From assembly GCF_003130795.1 (NCBI RefSeq), contig NZ_CP029352.1:101001-165000 (forward strand): a DNA stretch of 64,000 nucleotides. Reading direction: 5' to 3'. Shown here piece after piece: positions 27,935 through 35,333 of this stretch. Within the stretch, counting starts at the first letter, position 1, and every line of letters begins with the position of its first letter. The translations under genes and the position numbers were made by a program. Source of the DNA: Azospirillum thermophilum. Its GTDB lineage: Bacteria > Pseudomonadota > Alphaproteobacteria > Azospirillales > Azospirillaceae. The notes under the pieces are model-generated. The model made no database searches. It had not been told where the DNA came from and worked only from the letters and a program-made list of their open reading frames with translations.

Positions 27935-29368
27935 TCAGCCGAGATTGTGCCAGAAGACCGCGGCCACCGCGACCGGGCTGACCCAGCGGATCAGGAAACG
28001 CCACAGCCGGAAGACGTGGCCGCGGCCCTCCGACAGCTCGCCCTCCAGGATGCGGGGGGACAGGACCCAGCCGGCGAACACCGCGGTGGCGAGGCCGACC
28101 AGCGGCAGCATCAGGTTGGCCGTCAGATAGTCCAGCAGGTCGAAGATGCCCTTGTCGGCGAAGGCCGCGAACATTCCCAGCGGCCGGACGTCGGCCCACA
28201 GGTTGAAGGACAGGGCCGACGCGATGCCGATCACCCAGGCCACGATCCCGGCGGCGGCGGCGGCGATCCCGCGGCGCACGCCGCGATGCTCCTCCAGCCA
28301 CTCGACCAGCGGCTCCAGCAGCGAGATGGAGGAGGTCCAGGCGGCGAAGACCAGCAGCACGAAGAAGGCCGCCCCGAACAGCCCGCCGAGCGGCATCTGC
28401 CCGAAGGCGAGCGGCAGCGTCTTGAACACCAGCCCCGGCCCGGCCGAGGGCTCCAGCCCGTTGGCGTAGACCAGCGGGAAGATGGCGAGCCCGGCCAGCA
28501 GCGCCACCGTGGTGTCCATCACCGAGACGGAGACGGCGGTGCGGGTGATCGACACGCCGCGCGGCAGGTAGGAGCCGTAGGCGATCATCACCCCCATGCC
28601 GAGGCTGAGCGTGAAGAAGGCGTGGCCCAGCGCCGCCAGCACGCCGCCGACCCCGATCTTCGAGAAGTCGGGGGAGAAGAGGAACCGCAGGCCCTGGGAG
28701 AAGTGGCCGCTCGCCAGCGCATAGCCGACCAGGACCAGCAGGATGACGAACAGGGCCGGCATCAGGATGGAGGTCGCGCGCTCCAGCCCGCCGCTGACGC
28801 CGCGCGCCACCACCGCGACGGTCAGGGCCATGAAGACGCCGTGCCAGAACAGCAGCTCGCCGGGGCTGGCCAGCAGGCCGGAGAACAGCGCGGCGATCCC
28901 GTCGGAGGAGGCGCCGGAGAAGGCCCCGCCGCCCGCCCGCACCACATAGGCGACCGCCCAGCCGCCGATCACGCTGTAGAAGGTCAGGATCAGGAAGGCC
29001 GCCGCGACGCCCAGCCAGCCGATCAGCGCCCAGTGGCGCGACCGCCCGTCCTCGCGCAGGATGCGGCGCATGGTGTTGATCGGGCTCTGCCCGCCGCGGC
29101 GCCCCAGCGCCACCTCCGCCATCATGATGGGGATGCCGATGACGGCGATGCAGGCGAGATAGACGAGGACGAAGGCGCCGCCGCCGTATTCGCCGGTGAT
29201 GTAGGGGAACTTCCAGATGTTGCCGAGCCCCACCGCCGAACCGGTGGCGGCCAGGATGAAGGCGAGGCGCGAGGACCACTGCGCGTGCCGGACCGGCGCC
29301 GCATCACTCGCGCTGCCGGAGGGGGCGGCGGCCCGGAGGCCGTCCGCGGTGCTGTCGATGTCGGTCAT
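27935..29368 (-). CDS. sodium-dependent transporter, SNF/NSS family
   Basis: This 477-residue membrane protein has about 11-12 hydrophobic segments. The first carries the NSS signature AATGSAVGLGNIWKFPYITGEYGGG, which holds the sodium and substrate sites of LeuT-fold symporters. Members import amino acids or related amines with Na+. The next gene upstream on the same strand (29398-30462) encodes a branched-chain-type amino-acid dehydrogenase 29 bases away, so uptake followed by oxidative deamination of an amino acid is a reasonable joint role. The substrate cannot be read from sequence. A soluble N-terminal tail of about 30 residues precedes the first helix. Confidence 0.88.
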   Translation of the reverse strand: MTDIDSTADGLRAAAPSGSASDAAPVRHAQWSSRLAFILAATGSAVGLGNIWKFPYITGEYGGGAFVLVYLACIAVIGIPIMMAEVALGRRGGQSPINTMRRILREDGRSRHWALIGWLGVAAAFLILTFYSVIGGWAVAYVVRAGGGAFSGASSDGIAALFSGLLASPGELLFWHGVFMALTVAVVARGVSGGLERATSILMPALFVILLVLVGYALASGHFSQGLRFLFSPDFSKIGVGGVLAALGHAFFTLSLGMGVMIAYGSYLPRGVSITRTAVSVSVMDTTVALLAGLAIFPLVYANGLEPSAGPGLVFKTLPLAFGQMPLGGLFGAAFFVLLVFAAWTSSISLLEPLVEWLEEHRGVRRGIAAAAAGIVAWVIGIASALSFNLWADVRPLGMFAAFADKGIFDLLDYLTANLMLPLVGLATAVFAGWVLSPRILEGELSEGRGHVFRLWRFLIRWVSPVAVAAVFWHNLG

Positions 29369-29397
29369 GGGCCGATCTCCGTCCTGTCGGGCGCCGG

Positions 29398-30462
29398 TCA
29401 ACGGGCGCGCGCGTTCTCGATCCGCTGCCGCGCGATGCGGTCGGCGACCGCCGCCGTCGGCAGGCGTTCCGCGTCGGACCGCTCGAAGATTTCGGCAAGG
29501 GTGCCGCCGATCGACTCGATGTGGCGCAGCACGCGCCCGTGGTCGTAGCCGGCCCGCTCGTAATGGACGTCGATCACGCCGCCGGCATTGATGACGTAGT
29601 CCGGGGCGTAGAGGATGCCGCGGTCGAACAGGGCGCGGCCGTGATGCGCCACGGCGAGCTGGTTGTTCGCCGCCCCGGCCACCACCGGCGCGTTGAGGCG
29701 CGCCACGGTGTCGTCGTTCAGGATGGCGCCCAGCGCGCAGGGGGCGAAGACGTCGACCTGCAGGTCGAAGATCTCGTCCACCCCGACCGGGACGGCGTCC
29801 AGCTCCTCGGCCACGCGGCGGACCTGCTCCCGGTCGATGTCGGCGATCCACAGGCGGGCGCCGGCCTCGCGCAGATGGCGGGCGAGATGGGCGCCGACGC
29901 TGCCCACGCCCTGGATGGCGACGGTCAGCCCGTCGAGGTCGCCGCGGTCGAGCCGGTGGCGCACCGCCGCCTTCAGCCCGACGAACACGCCGTAGGCGGT
30001 GGCCGGCGAGGGGTCGCCGTTGCGCGCGCCGCCGTCGGCCGTCGGCTTCTCGAAGATGCCGGAAACATGGGCGGTCTCGGTCGCCATCGCCTGGATGTCG
30101 GGCACGCCGGTGCCGGAATCCTCGGCGACGATGTAGCGGCCGTTCAGCCGCTCGACGTTGCGGCCCATGGCGCGCAGCAGCGCCTCGCTCTTGCCGGTGC
30201 GCGGGTTGCCGATGATCACCGACTTGCCGCCGCCCAGCGGCAGCCCGGCCATCGCCGACTTGTAGGTCATGCCGCGCGACAGGCGGAGCACGTCGCGCAG
30301 GGCCTCCTCGTCGCTGGCGTAGGGCCACATGCGGCAGCCGCCCAGCGCCGGCCCCAGCGTCGTGTCGTGGACGGCGATGATGGCGCGCAGGCCGGACTCG
30401 GAATCGGAGCAGAAGACCACCTGCTCATGATCGTCGAAGTCGGGATGGTCGAACACACGCAT
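29398..30462 (-). CDS. Glu/Leu/Phe/Val-type amino-acid dehydrogenase (probably leucine dehydrogenase)
   Basis: This 354-residue NAD-dependent dehydrogenase converts an L-amino acid to its 2-oxo acid and ammonium. The catalytic region [21 protein letters not shown] has both conserved Lys. It is followed by EDSGTGVPD, the NAD-binding [13 protein letters not shown] and GAANNQLA. Length and sequence fit leucine/phenylalanine dehydrogenases rather than hexameric GluDH of 450 residues. It is probably co-transcribed with the downstream sodium symporter. Specificity within the family is not determined here. Confidence 0.85.
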   Translation of the reverse strand: MRVFDHPDFDDHEQVVFCSDSESGLRAIIAVHDTTLGPALGGCRMWPYASDEEALRDVLRLSRGMTYKSAMAGLPLGGGKSVIIGNPRTGKSEALLRAMGRNVERLNGRYIVAEDSGTGVPDIQAMATETAHVSGIFEKPTADGGARNGDPSPATAYGVFVGLKAAVRHRLDRGDLDGLTVAIQGVGSVGAHLARHLREAGARLWIADIDREQVRRVAEELDAVPVGVDEIFDLQVDVFAPCALGAILNDDTVARLNAPVVAGAANNQLAVAHHGRALFDRGILYAPDYVINAGGVIDVHYERAGYDHGRVLRHIESIGGTLAEIFERSDAERLPTAAVADRIARQRIENARAR

Positions 30463-31170
30463 GGGGTAGCTTCCTTCCCTATCTTAAGTATTAGACGATC
30501 CCCGCGCCGCGGCGACACCCGTCGCTCGCGGTCCACCGGCCGGGGCCGCCGTCGTTTCGTTGATCAGTGGGCTATAGGCACAGCATCGGCGGTGCGCGCA
30601 GCGTAATGCCGCGCGCCGGATATCCTGCCGGCATGGAATTGTCTCCCTCCATTTGCTTCTTCTCTTCATGCTAGCCGAAGAAGCGAACGGCCTATTCTTT
30701 GGGCAGCAAGCTAACCACGACGTTGAATGTTGGCAAGACCGACATTCCCGACCCGGAGAAAAAGCAAGGACGTGAGCCGTCCGGCCGCCGCGGCATGGGG
30801 GAAGTGTCACGCCGAGCCGGCGAAAGATAATTTCCTATCCTGAATGGTGTGAAACCGCCCGGGGCATCGGGAGTAACGCCCCGCGCGGCGGGAGCGGCGG
30901 GAGAACGGGTCCGTTCCTTGCATGGCGGGATGCTCTGCCCCGTCACCCGCGCGGAAGGAGGCCCAGCCCTTGTCCCATCCCCCGCCACCGGACCCGGAGC
31001 CTGCCGCCGGGCGACGACGCCCTGCCGGCCTTCCAGCCATTTGTCCCGGCTTCGGGCAAGCGAAGCGGCTTGGCGCCTCCGCCCCGCTCCACCATATTCC
31101 GCTGCACCTCCGCGGCGGCCCGGTCGGGCGACCGCCGCCGCCGCACCGCCGCAACCGAAGACCCCGTGTG
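30463..31170. other. 708-base gap between divergent genes, no gene supported
   Basis: This stretch lies between the divergent dehydrogenase and phytochelatin-synthase-like genes. The part 30480-30850 is AT-richer than its surroundings and should hold both promoters. A GGTGCGCGC / GCGCGCC dyad near 30590-30620 is the only structure I note. The reading frames that cross the gap look like composition artefacts. No tRNA or IS element is visible. Confidence 0.4.
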
Positions 31171-31920
31171 ATGAAGCAACTGAAGACGCTGGCCGCCGTG
31201 ACGATCTGGACCGCCTGCATCGCGGTCTCGGCCCAGGGCCAGGAGGAGATCAGGCCGAAGTTCGGACCGGACGCGGTTCCGCTGACCCAGGACCGCGAGT
31301 ATCTGAAGCGGGCGGAGGCGCCGGACTATTGGGCGCTCAGCCCCTACTACATCGCCCAGTCGACGGGCAGCTCCTGCTCATCCACCAGCGTCGTGATGAT
31401 GCTGAACGCACTGCGCGGCCTGCCGAAGCAGGCGTCGCAGCGTCTGGTCACCCACAGCCAGCTTCTGAACGCGGTCAACGACGACCACTGGCGCGAGGCG
31501 GTGGCGGAGAACGGCGAGGGCATCTCCTTCACGGAGCTGGCCGACTATGTGCGCCGGAGCCTGGAGGCGTTCGACATCGACGCGGACGTGGAGGTCTTCC
31601 GCCCGCGCGACATGTCGCCGGAGACGCTGGCCGAGCTGCGCCGCATCCTGAACGAGAACGAGCAGAGCGCCGGCGACGTCATCCTGGCCGCCTTCGACCA
31701 GGGCACCCTGACCGGCGACCAGCCCTTCGGCCACATCTCGCCCATCGCCGCCTATGACGCGGTGCGGCGGCGGGTCCTGGTGATGGACGTGGACCGCGCC
31801 TGGTACGTCCCCTACTGGTCGAGCGACATCAAGCTGCTGGAGGCCATGCTGAAGCCCGACCGCGCCGACCCCGAGGGCAGCGGCCTGATCCGCGTCCGCC
31901 TGCGCCACGCCTCCGGCTGA
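31171..31920 (+). CDS. secreted phytochelatin-synthase-like cysteine peptidase
   Basis: This 249-residue protein has a signal peptide (MKQLKTLAAVTIWTACIAVS) and a papain-fold domain of the phytochelatin synthase family. Cys69 in QSTGSSCSSTSVVMMLNAL, His188 in FGHISPIAAYD and Asp206 in RVLVMDVDR form the expected triad. Bacterial half-molecule homologues such as that of Nostoc mainly cleave Gly from glutathione and make little phytochelatin. The export signal places this one in the periplasm, where glutathione or peptide degradation, or metal handling, is plausible. The Cys-x-x-Ser surroundings differ from the plant CGLA motif. It is monocistronic. Confidence 0.72.
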   Translation: MKQLKTLAAVTIWTACIAVSAQGQEEIRPKFGPDAVPLTQDREYLKRAEAPDYWALSPYYIAQSTGSSCSSTSVVMMLNALRGLPKQASQRLVTHSQLLNAVNDDHWREAVAENGEGISFTELADYVRRSLEAFDIDADVEVFRPRDMSPETLAELRRILNENEQSAGDVILAAFDQGTLTGDQPFGHISPIAAYDAVRRRVLVMDVDRAWYVPYWSSDIKLLEAMLKPDRADPEGSGLIRVRLRHASG

Positions 31921-31950
31921 TCGGGCAGGCTGATCGGAACGGCGCGAGGC

Positions 31951-32295
31951 TCACTTCACCTCCTGGCTGCTGAGGTCGGAGGGATCCCGGGAGCGCGACG
32001 GTTCGTCGGGCTGGTCCGGCTCGCTCGCCAGCCAGTTGGGGCGCGGCACCGGGTTGCCCTGGAGGTCGGGCGGCGCCCGCCGCACGGCGGCCAGCGCCTG
32101 CTGCAGGTCGGGGTGCTGCGTCGCGCCGCTGGTCGAGGCCTCGGGCGAGCGGGTGCCCTGGGGCGTGGGGTTCGGCTGCTGGCTGTCCTGGACGGCCTTG
32201 TCCCCCGACAGCGCATCCTTGGTCGCGGCGTCCTGCGCCAGGGCGGGAAAGCCGGCGAGCAGGACGGCGACGGCGAGCGGCAGGATGGTGCGCAT
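31951..32295 (-). CDS. small exported protein of unknown function
   Basis: This 114-residue protein begins with a signal peptide (MRTILPLAVAVLLAGFPALA, cleavage near AQD). The mature part is Gln/Pro/Ser-rich, probably disordered, and has one short helical stretch (QHPDLQQALAAVRRAP). No lipobox or cysteine is present. It converges with the phytochelatin-synthase-like gene. It is divergent from the DUF3305 gene of the formate dehydrogenase cluster, but nothing ties it to that function. Not recognised. Confidence 0.6.
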   Translation of the reverse strand: MRTILPLAVAVLLAGFPALAQDAATKDALSGDKAVQDSQQPNPTPQGTRSPEASTSGATQHPDLQQALAAVRRAPPDLQGNPVPRPNWLASEPDQPDEPSRSRDPSDLSSQEVK

Positions 32296-32434
32296 GGGTC
32301 CGGTTCCCTGAAAGATCGCGCCGGAAATCGCGACGCGGCGGCATCAGACGGGAACAGCGGCGGGCACCAAAGCTCCCTCCCGGCCGTTGTCTCTTTCGGA
32401 GAGAGCGCTGAAAGAGGCAGGAGCCGGACCCCGC

Positions 32435-32962
32435 ATGGATCGCAGCGAACGCAGAACGGTCGGCGTGCTGGTGGAGCGCCGCCGGCTGGACAGCCCCTGG
32501 GCGGACGCCTCCTGGCGGCCGGTCGCCATCGTACCGGAGCAGCCGCAGCTTGCCCCCTGGACGGTGCTGGAGGAGGCCGGCGGCGCCACCCTCTTCCACG
32601 CCGGCCCGGCGGAGGTCGCGCTGTTCCCCAGCGAGGCGGAGAACTACAGGCACAATCTCGACGGCGGCCGGCCGTCGATCTACGTCGTGCTGCGGCGCGG
32701 CGCCGGGGAGCCCGGCATGCGCCTGCTGCTGGCGACGGTCGATCCCGGCGAGGTGGACGCCCATTCCGACGCCGGCGACGACCTGATCGAGGCGCTGCCC
32801 CTGCCGGCGCCGCTCGTCCTGAGGATGGAGCGCTTCGTCGCCCGCCATTACGTCCCCCGCCCCTTCCACAAGCGCCGCCGCGACCGCGCCGACACCGAGG
32901 CGCTGGCCCGCCACCGCCCGGACGGCGCCGCCCCGCAGGAGACGCCGCATGGCCGATCGTGA
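32435..32962 (+). CDS. DUF3305 protein of the formate dehydrogenase cluster
   Basis: This 175-residue protein opens TVGVLVERRRLDSPWADASWRPVAIVP and contains LFHAGPAEVALFPSEAENYRHNL, the hallmark of DUF3305. Such proteins occur next to DUF3306 and membrane-bound formate dehydrogenase genes in many alpha- and betaproteobacteria; their function is unknown but presumably concerns assembly of the enzyme. It overlaps the DUF3306 start by 14 bases. The ATG at 32435 is preceded by AGGAG. It is first of the genes leading, across an antisense SDR gene, to torD-like, fdhX, fdhA, fdhB and fdhC. Confidence 0.82.
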   Translation: MDRSERRTVGVLVERRRLDSPWADASWRPVAIVPEQPQLAPWTVLEEAGGATLFHAGPAEVALFPSEAENYRHNLDGGRPSIYVVLRRGAGEPGMRLLLATVDPGEVDAHSDAGDDLIEALPLPAPLVLRMERFVARHYVPRPFHKRRRDRADTEALARHRPDGAAPQETPHGRS

Positions 32963-33521
32963 GAGCTTCCTCGACCGCTGGTCCCGCCTGAAGCGCGGGA
33001 CCGCGACGCCCGCCGCCGGGGGGCCGGCCCGCGAAGAGCCGGCCGGCGAAAGCGCAGCCCCGCCGCCGGAGGAGGAGGAGGAGGCCGCCTCCGTCCTGCC
33101 GCCGCTCGACAGCCTGGGCGCCGACAGCGACTACAGCGCCTTCCTGGGCGAGCGCGTCCCGGAGGAGCTGCGCCGCCTCGCCCTGCGCAAGGCCTGGAGC
33201 AGCGACCCGAAGATCGCGGAGTTCCGCGGCTTCGCCGAGTATGACTGGGACTTCAACGCGCCGGGCTACGGCAGTCTGCTGCCCACCGACGACATCGCCC
33301 GGCTGCTCGACCGCGTCTTCCCCGACCAGCCCGCGCAGGAGGTGGCGGAAGAGGAGGCGCCGGAGGAAGCGGACCAGACGGCCGGCGGGACGGCCGCGGA
33401 GCCCGCCGCCATCGAGGATCCGCCCGCCGCCCTGCCCTCTCCGGGACCGGACGGGGAGATCGTCACGGCATCAGCTGACCGCCATTCACCTCCACCACCT
33501 GACCCGTCACATAGCCGCTGA
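32949..33521 (+). CDS. DUF3306 protein of the formate dehydrogenase cluster
   Basis: This 190-residue acidic protein starts ESFLDRWSRLKRG, followed by a disordered Pro/Glu-rich linker. The conserved DUF3306 core is FLGERVPEELRRLALRKAWSSDPKIAEFRGFAEYDWDFNAPGYGSLLP. It pairs with DUF3305 in formate dehydrogenase loci; the role is unknown, perhaps in maturation. The 3' end overlaps the end of the antisense SDR gene by 59 bases. The last 50 residues are low complexity and unlikely to be essential. Confidence 0.82.
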   Translation: MADRESFLDRWSRLKRGTATPAAGGPAREEPAGESAAPPPEEEEEAASVLPPLDSLGADSDYSAFLGERVPEELRRLALRKAWSSDPKIAEFRGFAEYDWDFNAPGYGSLLPTDDIARLLDRVFPDQPAQEVAEEEAPEEADQTAGGTAAEPAAIEDPPAALPSPGPDGEIVTASADRHSPPPPDPSHSR

Positions 33522-34275
33522 GCCGCTCCGACATCAGGAACAGATAGGCGCCGACGCAGTCCTCCGCCGTGCCGATGCGGCCGAGCGGGATGCGCGCGGC
33601 GGTGGCCGCCAGCTTCTCGGGCGTCGAGTAGCGCTGGTGGAAATCGGTGTCGATGGTGCCCGGCGACACCGCGTTGACGCGGATGCGGTCGCCGGCCAGC
33701 TCCGTCGCCAGCGAGCGGGTGAAGGTCGCCACGAAGGCCTTCGACGCGCTGTAGAGGGAGGAGCCGGGGCTGCCGCCGCTCCGCGCTGAAATTGAAACGG
33801 TGTTGACGATCACCCCGCCGCCGGCCGCCTTCAGGGCCGGCAAGGCCCGCCGGCAGGCGACCACCACCGAGCGCAGGTTCAGGTCCACCACCTCGTCGAG
33901 GAAGCCGTCCTCCAGCGCCGCCAGCGGCATGCGCCCGACCATGGTGCCGGCGTTGTTGACCAGCACGTCGAGCCCGCCCAGCGTCTCCACCGCGGCGTCG
34001 ACCACCGCCTCCACGGCGTCCGGCCGGCGGAAGTCGCCGGTCACCGCCCGCACGTCGGCCCCCTGCTCCGCCAGCGCCGCGGCGAGCCGATGCGCCGCGG
34101 CGCTCGATCCCGAGCCGTGCAGCACCACCCGCGCGCCCAGCCCGGCCAGCGCCACGCCCAGCGCGGCGCCAATCCCGCGGCTGCTGCCGGTCACCAGCAC
34201 GCGCCGTCCGCGCAGGTCGTCGCCCAGCACCGTCGCCGGCCAATCGCCCATGGTCATCGGCTCCGTCATGGTCAT
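33463..34275 (-). CDS. short-chain dehydrogenase/reductase
   Basis: This 270-residue NAD(P)-dependent oxidoreductase has TGSSRGIGAALG (cofactor loop), NNAGTMV, the catalytic Ser in VSISARSG, YSASK (Tyr-x-x-x-Lys) and the C-terminal SGYVTGQVVEVNGG. It belongs to the classical SDR group; the substrate is unknown. It lies antisense inside the formate dehydrogenase cluster, with its end overlapping the DUF3306 gene, so it was probably inserted there. The ATG at 34275 has GGGAAGGGAACG upstream. The coding sequence contains an iteron-like 16-mer at 33784-33799. Confidence 0.88.
   Translation of the reverse strand: MTMTEPMTMGDWPATVLGDDLRGRRVLVTGSSRGIGAALGVALAGLGARVVLHGSGSSAAAHRLAAALAEQGADVRAVTGDFRRPDAVEAVVDAAVETLGGLDVLVNNAGTMVGRMPLAALEDGFLDEVVDLNLRSVVVACRRALPALKAAGGGVIVNTVSISARSGGSPGSSLYSASKAFVATFTRSLATELAGDRIRVNAVSPGTIDTDFHQRYSTPEKLAATAARIPLGRIGTAEDCVGAYLFLMSERLSGYVTGQVVEVNGGQLMP
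33784..33799 (-). repeat. iteron-like 16-mer inside the SDR gene
   Basis: CGCTGAAATTGAAACG is the inverse of CGTTTCAATTTCAGCG, differing by one position from the origin consensus CGTTTCAAATTCAGCG. It is about 26 kb from the origin and is the most distant copy I found. A single copy this far away may be chance. Confidence 0.4.
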
Positions 34276-34409
34276 CGTTCCCTTCCCCCTTCGTTCCGGT
34301 CTCCAGGCCGGGAGCGGCAGCATACCGGCAGCGCCGGCCGGCCGCGTGACTTTTTCCCCGCCGCCCTGTTGTCGCTTCAACCGGAGCTGTGGGCAGAAGG
34401 GGGGCATCC

Positions 34410-35027
34410 GTGCCGTTCGGGGGAGTGACAGCATCGACGATCGACGACACCGACCTGATGCGGGCGCATGCCTATGCCCTGCTGGCCCGCACGCTGGCCC
34501 GGCCCCCGTCGGAGCTGCTGCTGACGACGCTGGGCGGGCTCGAAGGCGACGGCACCCCGCTGGGCGAGGCCTTCTCGGCGCTGGCCGCGGCGGCCCGCGC
34601 GACGGACGAGGCGGCGGCCGGCGCCGAGTACCACGCCCTGTTCATCGGCGTGGTCCAGGGCGAGCTGGTGCCCTACGCCTCCTACTACCGCACGGGGCTG
34701 CTGCACGACCGGCCGCTGGCCGAGCTGCGCGCCGACCTGGAGGCGCTGGGCATCGAGCGCGCCCCCGACGTGGCGGAGCCCGAGGACCATATCGCGGCCC
34801 TGTGCGAGACGATGGCCGCCCTGGCGGACGGCACGCTGGGTCCGCCGGACCTCCGGCTGCAGCACATCCTGTTCCGGCGCCACCTCGCCCCCTGGGCCGG
34901 GCGCTTCTTCGCCGATCTGGAGACCGCCCGGTCGGCCAGCCTCTACCGGCCGGTCGGAACCATCGGCCGGCTTTTCCTGTCCATCGAGACGGACTGCTTC
35001 GCGATGCTGGAGGACAGCGGGTCATGA
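34410..35027 (+). CDS. TorD/DmsD-family chaperone for formate dehydrogenase
   Basis: This 205-residue all-helical protein contains the TorD family features: AHAYALLARTLARPPSE near the N-terminus, EYHALFIGVVQGELVPYASYY (the E-x-x-x-L-F-x-G and P-Y-x-S core) and HILFRRHLAPWAGRFF. Such chaperones bind Tat signal peptides and help insert molybdenum or tungsten cofactor before export; the neighbour fdhA has a Tat signal. I choose GTG at 34410 because AAGGGGGGCATCC precedes it. The stop overlaps the start of the next small gene (ATGA). Confidence 0.82.
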   Translation: MPFGGVTASTIDDTDLMRAHAYALLARTLARPPSELLLTTLGGLEGDGTPLGEAFSALAAAARATDEAAAGAEYHALFIGVVQGELVPYASYYRTGLLHDRPLAELRADLEALGIERAPDVAEPEDHIAALCETMAALADGTLGPPDLRLQHILFRRHLAPWAGRFFADLETARSASLYRPVGTIGRLFLSIETDCFAMLEDSGS

Positions 35028-35239
35028 GTGCCGACAAGACCAGGGATTCAGGAGCCGGCAAGCCCGGATTCGACCGCCGCGACCTGCTGAAGGCGCTGGG
35101 CCTCGGCACCGCCGGGGCGGCGGCGGCCGTGCTTCCGGCCGGCGGGGCGCAGGCGGATGAGTCGCCGCAGGACCAGGTGAAGTCCCGCTACCGCGAGACC
35201 GAGCACGTCAAGCGCTTCTACGCCCTGAATCGCCTGTAG
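35024..35239 (+). CDS. small twin-arginine-signal protein of formate dehydrogenase clusters (FdhX-like)
   Basis: This 71-residue protein has the Tat motif RRDLLKALGLG, a hydrophobic Ala-rich h-region and a short conserved tail ending ETEHVKRFYALNRL. Proteins of this type are regularly found immediately before the formate dehydrogenase alpha gene in proteobacteria; their role is not established. The start overlaps the torD-like stop. It is followed by a spacer with tandem 15-base repeats before fdhA. Confidence 0.8.
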   Translation: MSADKTRDSGAGKPGFDRRDLLKALGLGTAGAAAAVLPAGGAQADESPQDQVKSRYRETEHVKRFYALNRL

Positions 35240-35240
35240 C

Positions 35241-35316
35241 CGGACCGCCCACAACCGGACCGCCCATGACCCAATTGCCCGTGACCCAGTTGCCCGTGAC
35301 CCAATTGCCCGTGACC
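35241..35316. repeat. tandem 15-base repeats in the fdhX-fdhA spacer
   Basis: Two units begin CGGACCGCCCA (35241 and 35256). Three units of about TGACCCAATTGCCC[AG] follow at 35266, 35281 and 35296, with a partial unit at 35311. All keep a 15-base period, so spacing between the stop of the small Tat protein and the fdhA ribosome site can vary by unit number. Possibly just replication slippage. Confidence 0.7.
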
Positions 35317-35333
35317 GCCGAAGGGGACCCGCC

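Noticed and set aside
30807..31220. 137-codon minus-strand frame upstream of the phytochelatin-synthase-like gene
   Set aside because: Gly/Arg/Pro-rich translation without a ribosome site, crossing the promoter region and the signal peptide of the real gene.
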